Assembly (NCBI RefSeq): GCF_014635885.1
Contig: NZ_BMDR01000003.1
Location: forward strand, 62,001-126,000
Direction of reading: 5' to 3'
Origin: Acinetobacter vivianii
Lineage (GTDB): Bacteria > Pseudomonadota > Gammaproteobacteria > Pseudomonadales > Moraxellaceae
DNA: 64,000 nt
Shown here: piece after piece, positions 52,691-60,655 of the stretch
How positions within the stretch are numbered: the stretch's first letter is position 1
How the letters are laid out: each line of letters starts with the position of its first letter
Program-made: the position numbers and the translations under genes
Notes under the pieces: model-generated
Database searches by the model: none
Seen by the model: the letters and a program-made list of their open reading frames with translations, nothing else
What the model was told of the DNA's origin: nothing

Positions 52691-52711
52691 GATCAAAAAA
52701 ACAGGTGAAGA

Positions 52712-54262
52712 ATGAGTACACCAATCGTTATTGCTAAAAAAACCACAGATACAACACAAGATATTGTTTTGCATTCTAAATTTGCAAACCGACATGGTTT
52801 GATTGCTGGTGCAACAGGTACGGGGAAAACCGTTACTCTGAAAGTACTGGCAGAAAGCTTTTCCAGACTCGGTGTACCCGTCTTTCTCGCCGATGCCAAA
52901 GGCGATGTCTCTAGCCTTGCCAAAGCTGGCGAGAGTAATCCTAAATTTGATGAACGACTGAAAACCTTACAACTTGAACCCGTTCCATTTGCCGCTTCCC
53001 CTGTCATTTTCTGGGATTTATTTGCTCAACAAGGCCACCCGATCCGCACCACGATTTCAGAAATCGGCCCATTACTACTGGCGCAAATGCTTAATCTGAA
53101 CGATACACAGGAAGGTGTCCTTTCGGCCGTGTTCCGTGTTGCTGATGATCAGGGCTTACTGCTGATCGATTTTAAAGATCTAAAAGCAATGCTGACCTAC
53201 GTCAGTGAAAATGCTGCTGAACTAAAAGCTGAATATGGCAATCTCTCTCCTGCCAGTCTAGGCGCGATTCAACGCAATTTACTGGCCTTAGGCGATCAAG
53301 GTGGAGAACAGTTCTTTGGTGAACCAAGTCTAAATATCCTCGACTTCATTCAGACCGATACCAATGGACATGGCTATATCAATATCTTAGCTGCTGACAA
53401 GCTAATGAATACGCCGAAGCTGTACGCCACTTTTTTACTCTGGATGATGTCGGAACTGTTCGAACAACTACCAGAAGTCGGCGATATGGATAAACCAAAA
53501 CTGGTGTTCTTCTTTGATGAAGCTCACCTGTTATTTGACAATGCCAGCCCAGCTTTACAACAAAAAATTGAACAAGTGGTTCGTCTGATCCGTTCTAAAG
53601 GTGTTGGGATTTACTTTATTACTCAAAATCCGCTGGATCTACCTGAAAGCGTTTTAGGACAACTCGGAAATCGTATACAACATGCTTTACGTGCTTTTAC
53701 CCCAAAAGACCAGAAAGCCGTCAAAACTGCCGCAGACACCTTCCGCGCCAATCCAGAGTTTAAAGTTGATCAAGCCATTACCGAACTCGCAGTTGGTGAA
53801 GCACTAATTAGCTGTCTAGATGAACAAGGCACACCACAAATCGTAGAGCGTGGCTGGGTAATGCCGCCCTACTCATCATTTACGCCGATTAGTCCCGAAG
53901 AACGCCAAGTGATCATTTCACAAAGCATTGTCGCTGGTGTTTACGATCAAGCGGTGGATCGGGATAGTGCCTATGAAATGCTGCAAAAGAAAGTATTGCA
54001 ACAATCCCAGCAAAAAGAAGCCGATGATCTAGCACAACAACAAAGTAAAGAACAGGAAGCGCTCGCCAAGCAACAAACCAGAGAGCAAGAACGTTTTGCC
54101 CGTGAACAGCAAAAAGCTGCTGAAAAAGCACAGCGTGACCGTGAAAAACTGACACAGGATATCGTGGGAACATTTGCCAAAAGTGCAGCGCGTAGTTTAG
54201 GTGGCAGTACTGGACAGAAAATTGTGCGTGGTCTACTCGGCTCCCTCTTCGGTAAAAAATAA
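52712..54262 (+). CDS. HerA-like P-loop ATPase, DUF853 (YjgR) family
   Basis: It is 516 aa. Walker [10 protein letters not shown] lies at residues 33-41, Walker [13 protein letters not shown] near 262-273, and a sensor-like [20 protein letters not shown] follows. The C-terminus (~430-490) is a Gln/Glu/Ala-rich coiled coil ([20 protein letters not shown]). The family is annotated as helicase-like ATPases; its role is not established. The start is 21 bp after metC, so they may be co-transcribed. Confidence 0.9.
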   Translation: MSTPIVIAKKTTDTTQDIVLHSKFANRHGLIAGATGTGKTVTLKVLAESFSRLGVPVFLADAKGDVSSLAKAGESNPKFDERLKTLQLEPVPFAASPVIFWDLFAQQGHPIRTTISEIGPLLLAQMLNLNDTQEGVLSAVFRVADDQGLLLIDFKDLKAMLTYVSENAAELKAEYGNLSPASLGAIQRNLLALGDQGGEQFFGEPSLNILDFIQTDTNGHGYINILAADKLMNTPKLYATFLLWMMSELFEQLPEVGDMDKPKLVFFFDEAHLLFDNASPALQQKIEQVVRLIRSKGVGIYFITQNPLDLPESVLGQLGNRIQHALRAFTPKDQKAVKTAADTFRANPEFKVDQAITELAVGEALISCLDEQGTPQIVERGWVMPPYSSFTPISPEERQVIISQSIVAGVYDQAVDRDSAYEMLQKKVLQQSQQKEADDLAQQQSKEQEALAKQQTREQERFAREQQKAAEKAQRDREKLTQDIVGTFAKSAARSLGGSTGQKIVRGLLGSLFGKK

Positions 54263-54279
54263 AACAATACTCAATTGAA

Positions 54280-54314
54280 AATTAAGGGATAATTTATTAT
54301 CCCTTAATTTTTTT
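54280..54314 (+). terminator. Intrinsic terminator after the DUF853 ATPase gene
   Basis: Perfect 14-bp stem (54280-54293 with 54296-54309), 2-nt apparent loop, followed by a 7-T run. Confidence 0.9.
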
Positions 54315-54353
54315 ATGGCTTTTATTTAATTTAGCATTGCAAATCTATTTTTA

Positions 54354-54376
54354 AAGGTATATTTTAAATACATCTT
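54354..54376 (+). promoter_or_regulatory. NsrR-type operator ahead of hmp
   Basis: A 23-bp dyad with left half AAGGTATATTT, one central T, and right half AAATACATCTT. It matches the NsrR consensus (AAGATGYATTT half-sites) at 9 of 11 left and all but about 1 of 11 right positions. It ends 27 bp before the hmp start. NsrR is encoded just downstream of hmp, which supports the reading. Confidence 0.78.
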
Positions 54377-54403
54377 ATAAATGATAGCCAAGAGAGATCT
54401 CCT

Positions 54404-55615
54404 ATGACTCCGCAGCAAATTGACCTTGTTAAAGCAACAGTTCCAGTTCTTCGTGAAAACGGCGTAGCGCTGACTGGATACTTTTATAACCGCATGTTGG
54501 GTAACAACCCTGATTTAAAAGAAACCTTTAACATGGGACATCAGCGCAGTGGTGCACAGGCACAGGCGCTTGCGGGGGCAGTTTTAGCTTATGCGGAGAA
54601 CATTGAAGATCCTTCTGTGCTTTTACCTGTGGTTGAACTGATTGCGCATAAACATGTCAGCTTAAATATTCAGTCACCAGATTACGGCATCGTGGGTGAA
54701 AACCTACTTCATTCCATTAGTGAAGTACTGAATATTTCAATGGAAGATCCATTAATTGGTGCATGGGCTGCGGCTTATGGTCAATTGGCTGATTTATTTA
54801 TCAGTACTGAAAAAGCAATTTATGACCAACATCAACAAACCAAAGGCAGCTGGTTAGGCTGGCGTAATTTCAAAATCGCCAAGAAAGTCGTAGAAAGTGA
54901 CGAAATCACCTCTTTCTACCTTGCTCCTGTTGATGGTGGTGAATTACCAAAATATGAAGCAGGCCAATATATTTCAGTTCGTGTGTTCGTACCTGAGCTT
55001 AATTTAAGACAACCCCGCCAATACACACTTTCAACTAGCCCACAGGCAGATTACCTACGTATCTCAGTGAAGCGTGAAGATGAAAAAGGTGAACTTGCTG
55101 GTGGCTGGGTATCAAGTACATTACATGGTTTAGCTGAAGGTTCAGAAATTGAAGTGTCTGCACCGACAGGAAACTTCTATTTAATCGACAGCAACAAACG
55201 TAATGTATTTATCAGTGGTGGTGTCGGCTTAACTCCAATGATTGCGATGCTGAATCAATTGGTGACTTTAGATATGCCACAGCCTGTCAGCTTTATTCAT
55301 GCATGTCGTAGTAGCCAAGTCCATGCCATGAAGAAGCATATTCATGAATTGAAAAGCAAGTTTCCACGTTTGAGCACATTCACTGCTTATGAATTTCCAC
55401 ATGCAGCAGATGTGCTCGGTGAAGATTATGATGTCGCTGGTCGTTTAGACCTCCGCACCTTAGATGCAGCGCTATTACCAGTCAATGCCGATTACTATTT
55501 ATGCGGCCCGATGCCATTTATGGCAGAGCAACACAAGGCACTGGTAGCACGTGGCATCCCTGCTGAAAATATTCACAGCGAAGCCTTTGGCACAGGTGGC
55601 GTTAAGCTCAGCTAA
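54404..55615 (+). CDS. hmp: Flavohemoprotein (nitric oxide dioxygenase)
   Basis: Oxidises NO to nitrate with O2 and NAD(P)H in the cytoplasm. It is 403 aa. The globin domain (1-~140) has proximal heme ligand His84 (AHKHVSL) and distal Tyr28 (GYFYNRM). The FAD domain has RQYTLSTSP near residue 205. The NAD domain has GGVGLTPMIAML near residue 272 and a C-terminal YYLCGPMPFM. It carries an NsrR-type box in its promoter and is followed by nsrR. Complete and normal length. Confidence 0.97.
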   Translation: MTPQQIDLVKATVPVLRENGVALTGYFYNRMLGNNPDLKETFNMGHQRSGAQAQALAGAVLAYAENIEDPSVLLPVVELIAHKHVSLNIQSPDYGIVGENLLHSISEVLNISMEDPLIGAWAAAYGQLADLFISTEKAIYDQHQQTKGSWLGWRNFKIAKKVVESDEITSFYLAPVDGGELPKYEAGQYISVRVFVPELNLRQPRQYTLSTSPQADYLRISVKREDEKGELAGGWVSSTLHGLAEGSEIEVSAPTGNFYLIDSNKRNVFISGGVGLTPMIAMLNQLVTLDMPQPVSFIHACRSSQVHAMKKHIHELKSKFPRLSTFTAYEFPHAADVLGEDYDVAGRLDLRTLDAALLPVNADYYLCGPMPFMAEQHKALVARGIPAENIHSEAFGTGGVKLS

Positions 55616-55634
55616 TTTACACCGCATTTTGTAT

Positions 55635-55666
55635 AAGGCTAGCCTGTGATAGACTAGCCTTTTCTA
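55635..55666 (+). terminator. Terminator between hmp and nsrR
   Basis: AAGGCTAG (55635-55642) and CTAGCCTT (55654-55661) have an 11-nt loop and a T-rich end (TTTTCT). It may be leaky, because nsrR starts 29 bp later. Confidence 0.75.
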
Positions 55667-55694
55667 TTTATTGCTCCAGATTGAGCGAAACCAC

Positions 55695-56147
55695 ATGCAA
55701 CTCAATAAGTTTACAGATTATGCACTCAGAATCCTGATGTATGTCGCTCGCCCGAGTGATGTACCGTATACGATTGCAGATATCGCGCAGGACTTACATG
55801 TGTCACAAAATCATCTGGTGAAAGTGGTTCACTTCATGGGCAAACAGCAATGGATTGTGACCATTCGTGGCAAAGGAGGCGGTCTTCGCCTAAACCCTGA
55901 AGCCAAGAGCTTGAAGTTAGGTGAAATTGTCCGAACCTTGCAAGGTAGCCATCAAATTGTTGAGTGCAATACCCCACCCTGCGTATTACGCTCCCATTGC
56001 GGCCTCAAAGGTATTTTAGATCAGGCACTAGAAAGCTTTTATCAAAGTCTGAATCAATATACGCTCGGTGAAGTGGTTCAGCACGGTATTGTTCCTTCTC
56101 CGATCCATTCAGAGATTAACTTTTTAGAGTTGTCACAGAAAGCTTAA
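55695..56147 (+). CDS. nsrR: Rrf2-family NO-sensing repressor NsrR
   Basis: Represses NO-stress genes through a [Fe-S] cluster that NO destroys. It is 150 aa from ATG 55695 (MQLNKFTDYALRILMYVARP); a TTG-started extension at 55671 has no support. A winged helix-turn-helix (TIADIAQDLHVSQNHLVKVV) is followed by cluster ligands Cys91, Cys96 and Cys102 in CNTPPCVLRSHC. The spacing is exactly that of E. coli NsrR and unlike IscR. Its presumed target hmp is immediately upstream. Confidence 0.94.
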   Translation: MQLNKFTDYALRILMYVARPSDVPYTIADIAQDLHVSQNHLVKVVHFMGKQQWIVTIRGKGGGLRLNPEAKSLKLGEIVRTLQGSHQIVECNTPPCVLRSHCGLKGILDQALESFYQSLNQYTLGEVVQHGIVPSPIHSEINFLELSQKA

Positions 56148-56231
56148 TAAGCACTTCAACATCAAGATTCGCACGAAGCCGTCACATCCTTTATAATAGT
56201 CGTTGCTATTTCAATTCAAAAGTAAGCTTCT

Positions 56232-57008
56232 ATGCGTCGCAGTGAAAAATCCAAAGACACCAAAGCCAAACTCGCTCCCAAACAAAAAATCAGTTATGAG
56301 AAAAAAGCTGACCCTGCAGTGACTGAATATGCAGTACAGTCTCTCACCTGGTTACGCCAAGCTGAATTTTTGATGAGTGCGCCAAAACTGTCTTTATGCG
56401 TAGAAGATACAGGCTATGAAATTGCATTTGCTGGTCGTTCTAATGCTGGTAAATCCAGTGCCATCAACACCTTAACCAATCAAAAGCAACTCGCACGTGC
56501 TTCTAAAAAACCTGGTCGTACTCAAATGATCAACTTTTTTAGTTTAGGTAACCCTGATCAGCGTCTGGTTGATTTACCAGGTTATGGTTATGCGGCCGTT
56601 CCAGAAGCCATGAAAATCGTGTGGCAAAAAGAATTGGAAAATTACCTAATTCACCGTAAGAGCTTACAAGGTTTAGTGTTATTGATGGATATTCGTCATC
56701 CATTGCAACATTTTGACTTGATGATGCTGGAATGGGCACATTCACGTCATTTATTCGTGCATATCCTGTTGACCAAAGCGGATAAACTGAACCGTGGCCC
56801 TGCCAACAAAGTGCTGTTAGAAGTTAAACAGCAGTTGAAAAAGATGAAGCTTGATTTCTCAATTCAGTTGTTCTCGTCATTGAACCGAATCGGCTTAGAA
56901 GAACTGGCCAGTGTGATGGCAGGTCGCTTGAATTTTACTCTCGATCAACCGACTGAATTTGACCTCGATCAGATCCCTGAAGCCTCAGAAACTGACGTAG
57001 AAGAATAA
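56232..57008 (+). CDS. engB: Ribosome biogenesis GTP-binding protein YihA/YsxC (EngB)
   Basis: A GTPase for 50S subunit assembly. It is 258 aa, some 50 residues longer than E. coli YihA. The extra N-terminus (1-~45) is Lys-rich. G1 is [14 protein letters not shown] near residue 67, G3 is DLPGYGYA near 113, and G4 is [10 protein letters not shown] near 180. The C-terminus is acidic. The start is the first ATG; the next in-frame ATG is after the domain begins, so the extension is probably real. Confidence 0.95.
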   Translation: MRRSEKSKDTKAKLAPKQKISYEKKADPAVTEYAVQSLTWLRQAEFLMSAPKLSLCVEDTGYEIAFAGRSNAGKSSAINTLTNQKQLARASKKPGRTQMINFFSLGNPDQRLVDLPGYGYAAVPEAMKIVWQKELENYLIHRKSLQGLVLLMDIRHPLQHFDLMMLEWAHSRHLFVHILLTKADKLNRGPANKVLLEVKQQLKKMKLDFSIQLFSSLNRIGLEELASVMAGRLNFTLDQPTEFDLDQIPEASETDVEE

Positions 57009-57140
57009 AAAATGCATTTTATGCAACTTGATGCATTAAATAATTTTTAATTGTCCCGAATTGCTAAACACAAACACTAGGTAGTTTACATATACTGCTT
57101 AGTGTTGGTTCATTGCACTATCGATTAGGACTAAACAACA

Positions 57141-58082
57141 ATGAAATTACTATCATTTGTGAAGAACAAACTTGGTTCTTCGATTGACTATAAAATCCTC
57201 CCGCGCAAAGTTAAATTTGATTGGGAAAATACACCAGTGGATTGGATTCCAAACCAGCCTTTTGCCAGCTATTTTATTAATGAAATTAACAATATTTTAC
57301 CTGCTGGTGAGTTTTGGTTTTGCCGTTTATATAACAAAGTCCTCCCTGAAATTACCGATGAAAAACTAAAACAGGATGTGCAGGCATTTATTCGTCAAGA
57401 AGCCATGCATGCTGTTGCGCACACCTCTGCCAACAAAGAATATCTCAGCCAACGCAATATCGATATTCAGCGCAATCTCGACATCATGGATTTCTTATTC
57501 ACCAAAGCTTTGGCAGATAAGCCTTTCGGTAAAGAAATTCCAAAAGCACTTGATCATCAATGGGATTTATTCCGTCTCGGAGTGATTGCCACCGTTGAGC
57601 ACATGACTTGTGTATTAGGTAAATATGCGCTTTACAACAAACGCTGGGAAGAACTGGGCGCCGATCCTGAAATGCTTGATTTGATTAAATGGCACGGATC
57701 GGAAGAAATTGAACATCGTACCGTTGCCTTTGATCTTTACCGTCATTTAGGTGGTAGTTATATCGCACGTTATTACCTCAGTGTTGCAGTCATTGCGGGC
57801 GTTTTAGGACTCTGGGTCGACGGCGCAGCGCATATCATGAGTCAGGATCCACGTTTCGCTGATAAGAAGCCAAGTGTGTTCAAGCCATGGATATGGATTG
57901 AATGGTCGAAGATTGCATTAAAAGATTCTAAAATTTTGCCGGGTCCAGCATGGTTAGTGGCACAGCAATTGGATTATTTAATGCCGTGGTACGATCCTGT
58001 TAAGGAAGGTAATACTCAAGATGCCGTGAATTACTTAAACAATTCACCAGCCGCAAAACGCGCTTTACAACAAGCCGCTTAA
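57141..58082 (+). CDS. Predicted metal-dependent hydrolase (PF10118-type, ferritin-like helices)
   Basis: It is 313 aa. Conserved metal-binding candidates are FIRQEAMHAVAHTSANKEY (E-x2-H), ATVEHMTCVLG (E-H), and WHGSEEIEHRTVAFDLYRHL (E-E-x2-H). Together they give the pattern of the COG3687 predicted hydrolases. Function is unknown. It has its own strong terminator. Confidence 0.85.
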   Translation: MKLLSFVKNKLGSSIDYKILPRKVKFDWENTPVDWIPNQPFASYFINEINNILPAGEFWFCRLYNKVLPEITDEKLKQDVQAFIRQEAMHAVAHTSANKEYLSQRNIDIQRNLDIMDFLFTKALADKPFGKEIPKALDHQWDLFRLGVIATVEHMTCVLGKYALYNKRWEELGADPEMLDLIKWHGSEEIEHRTVAFDLYRHLGGSYIARYYLSVAVIAGVLGLWVDGAAHIMSQDPRFADKKPSVFKPWIWIEWSKIALKDSKILPGPAWLVAQQLDYLMPWYDPVKEGNTQDAVNYLNNSPAAKRALQQAA

Positions 58083-58093
58083 ACTTTAAAGAC

Positions 58094-58125
58094 AAAAAAA
58101 GCAGGAGTGATCTCCTGCTTTTTTT
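58094..58125. terminator. Bidirectional terminator between convergent genes
   Basis: A 14-bp stem AAAAAAAGCAGGAG/CTCCTGCTTTTTTT with a TGAT loop lies between the plus-strand hydrolase and the minus-strand symporter. Confidence 0.92.
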
Positions 58126-58138
58126 ATTCCAATTCAGA

Positions 58139-59380
58139 TTAACTTGCTTCAGCCTCTGCCTGTTTGGCATAACGATCTACCACCACACTGATCATCATGT
58201 CGCCCTGTACATTGACCACCGTACGCACGGTATCTAAGACACGGTCGATCGGCAGTAAAATCGCAATCGCTTCGGCGGGTAACCCCACAGATTGTAATAC
58301 CATGATCATGGTGACCATGCCTGCACTTGGAATACCTGGTGCGCCTAATGAAGCAATCATCGCGGTTAAACAAACGATAACTTGCTGAGTCAAACTTAGA
58401 TCCAGTCCCATCAGATTCGCAATAAATAAAGCTGCGGCTGCCTCATAGAGTGCCGTACCATCCATATTTAACTGCGTACCCAGTGGAATCACGAAACCTG
58501 CGGTTTGTGGTCGCACTCCTAGATTTTCCTGAGCACATTTCATACTCAATGGCATGGTCGCAGAACTTGAGCTGGTCGCAAATGCGGTGACCAATGCAGT
58601 TCTCGCACCTCTGAAAAAGGTGATCGGATTCATACGTCCGAAGATCCAGAGCAAGGCAGGTAACACCACCACTCCATGAAAAATAGTTGTCCCTGTCACC
58701 ACCGCAGCAAACTCGACCAGACGACTGAGCACGGACAAATCTTCAGTCGCAATCAACTTCGCCAATAACGCAAAAATACCAATCGGCGCAAGCTTCATTA
58801 CCCAGCCTACCAGCATCATCATGATGTCAAAAAATTGCTGGCTGATATTACGGACTAAAGCAAAACGCTCCCCACCCTTGACCAAGGCCACGCCAAGGAA
58901 TAAAGCAAACACCACCACGGCAAGCACATTGCCTTCGCTAAAAGCTTTGAAGGGATTAATTAAGGTATTTTGAATAAAAGTAGTGAAAAAGCTGGACGGC
59001 GTTAAGGTATCGGGTGTCTGGTGATTATCCATGGCAGCCTGAAACAGCTGGATATCGACACCTTTGCCCACATCAAACAAATGCGCACAACTGATCCCTA
59101 AAATCAAAGCCAAAGTCGTGGTGGTAAAACAACTCAACGCTGTAATTTTCCAGACCCGACCAAATTGACCGCCTGCCTGTAAATTGGAAACACCCACCAC
59201 AATTGAACTAAAGATCAATGGAATCAGTAGCATTTTCAGCAAGCCAATAAAGATACTACTTAAGACACCAAGACCATATAGACTGTAGTCAACAAATGCC
59301 GTTTGCGGATAAGCAATCAGCAGAAAACCAAATGCTACACCGAGCACGGCTGCAATCAAAATCTGTGTATTTAAATTCAT
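58139..59380 (-). CDS. Dicarboxylate/amino acid:cation symporter (DAACS family)
   Basis: An inner-membrane symporter of the GltP/GltT/DctA fold. It is 413 aa. HP1 has the serine-rich AFATSSSSATMPLSMKC (residues ~270-285). The NMDGTALYEAAAALFIA motif of TM7 follows, then the HP2 segment GAPGIPSAGMVTMIMVL, and the TM8 substrate-binding segment DRVLDTVRTVVNVQGD. The NMDGT and PxAG motifs bind Na+ and substrate carboxylate in this family. Glutamate/aspartate versus C4-dicarboxylate cannot be separated by eye. Confidence 0.93.
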   Translation of the reverse strand: MNLNTQILIAAVLGVAFGFLLIAYPQTAFVDYSLYGLGVLSSIFIGLLKMLLIPLIFSSIVVGVSNLQAGGQFGRVWKITALSCFTTTTLALILGISCAHLFDVGKGVDIQLFQAAMDNHQTPDTLTPSSFFTTFIQNTLINPFKAFSEGNVLAVVVFALFLGVALVKGGERFALVRNISQQFFDIMMMLVGWVMKLAPIGIFALLAKLIATEDLSVLSRLVEFAAVVTGTTIFHGVVVLPALLWIFGRMNPITFFRGARTALVTAFATSSSSATMPLSMKCAQENLGVRPQTAGFVIPLGTQLNMDGTALYEAAAALFIANLMGLDLSLTQQVIVCLTAMIASLGAPGIPSAGMVTMIMVLQSVGLPAEAIAILLPIDRVLDTVRTVVNVQGDMMISVVVDRYAKQAEAEAS

Positions 59381-59464
59381 TGTGATTGATAAAGCTCTTT
59401 AACTTCACCTTACTATGGCATGCTCATGTTGAAGAATCGAGCAATTTTTTGTCAGCCTTATGCT

Positions 59465-59490
59465 AAAAAAGCCATCATAATGATGGCTTT
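59465..59490 (-). terminator. Terminator after tesB
   Basis: AAAGCCATCA (59468-59477) and TGATGGCTTT (59481-59490) have a 3-nt loop. On the minus strand the stem is followed by a T run (59465-59470). Confidence 0.88.
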
Positions 59491-59505
59491 AGTATGAGCT
59501 TATTT

Positions 59506-60378
59506 TTATTGGGTTTCGATTTCTCTGAGCCGAATCAAACCCTCCTGAACTGTACTACAGACCAACTGACCATTTTGCCACATCCGCCCAAAGTTCAGAC
59601 CGCGAGAGCTGGCACTCACCGTTGCCTCCATATCGTAGAGCATCCATTCATCAGCACGTAACGGACGATGGAAATAAATGGTGTGATCAATACTGGCACA
59701 TTGCAGATTCGGAGAAATCCAAGATAAACCGTGTGGACGCAATGCTGTAGTCATCAAGGTAAAGTCCGAATAGAACGCGACAATCGCCTGATGTAATGAG
59801 ACTTCATCCAGATCTTTTGCAATCGTACCATGGGTACGAATATAGTGCGCATAAAATGGAGCTTCAGGCTGAGGCTGAAACGGATTGATCAACTGCGTTG
59901 GACGAATCTCGACATGACGTTCCCGCATAAAGCTGGCACGCACATTTTCAGGTACGAAATTAATCAGGCTTTCTTTCAGTTCATTTTCTGACTTTAATGT
60001 TTCAGGTGCAGGATATTCCGGCTCTTTATGCTGATAGTTCAGCCCTTCTTCTGGATTGGCAAAAGATACCATCGCAGAAAAGATGGTGCGTCCATGTTGA
60101 ATGGCACGAACCTGCCGGCTAACGAAACTCTTGCCATCACGAAGCGGATCGACTTCGTAAATAATCGGTGCATTGACATCGCCCCCGTACAGGAAATAGG
60201 CATGTAAAGAGTGTGCTGGACGATCCGTTGTATATGACGCTGCTCTCAAAGCCTGTCCAAGCACCTGTCCGCCGAATACCCGTTTGCCTACCAAATTGCG
60301 GCTATTGCCTCGGAAAATATGCTGTTCCAGCTTTTCCAGAGTCAAAAGTTCAACCAATTCTTGAGTTAACGCATTCAT
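59506..60378 (-). CDS. tesB: Acyl-CoA thioesterase II
   Basis: Hydrolyses medium- and long-chain acyl-CoA. It is 290 aa from ATG 60378 (GGAAG 8 bp upstream); a frame from 60465 is longer than any known TesB. Double-hotdog fold: GKRVFGGQVLGQALRAASY and SLHAYFLYGGDVNAPIIYEV in the first half, SIDHTIYFHRPLRADEWMLY in the second. The expected catalytic Asp (Asp204-equivalent, in FYSDFTLMTTAL) is present. It is divergent from plsB, which links acyl-CoA turnover to phospholipid synthesis. Confidence 0.93.
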   Translation of the reverse strand: MNALTQELVELLTLEKLEQHIFRGNSRNLVGKRVFGGQVLGQALRAASYTTDRPAHSLHAYFLYGGDVNAPIIYEVDPLRDGKSFVSRQVRAIQHGRTIFSAMVSFANPEEGLNYQHKEPEYPAPETLKSENELKESLINFVPENVRASFMRERHVEIRPTQLINPFQPQPEAPFYAHYIRTHGTIAKDLDEVSLHQAIVAFYSDFTLMTTALRPHGLSWISPNLQCASIDHTIYFHRPLRADEWMLYDMEATVSASSRGLNFGRMWQNGQLVCSTVQEGLIRLREIETQ

Positions 60379-60497
60379 GTAATATTCTTCCAACATCAAT
60401 GGGGAGAGATCAACCAATCCTTTCAGGGTTGATAATTTTGATTGTGCCACAAATTCAAATGACAATGGTCAGGATAAAATGATTCATCCGTCACGTT

Positions 60498-60528
60498 AAT
60501 CGTATTTATAACTGCTAAAAATACGATT
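60498..60528. promoter_or_regulatory. Perfect 10-bp inverted repeat in the tesB-plsB gap
   Basis: AATCGTATTT (60498-60507) and AAATACGATT (60519-60528), loop 11 nt. It lies between the divergent tesB and plsB starts. It is a candidate operator or leader hairpin. Confidence 0.5.
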
Positions 60529-60655
60529 TTTAACGATAAAATCTACCAAATACGCTATATTTTGTCAGAAAATAACATACCGTTTTATGTAAGAATACCG
60601 CAGAATGTCGTGTTCATCATGAATCGATGCCAGGATTATGATTTAGGAGTTTGTA

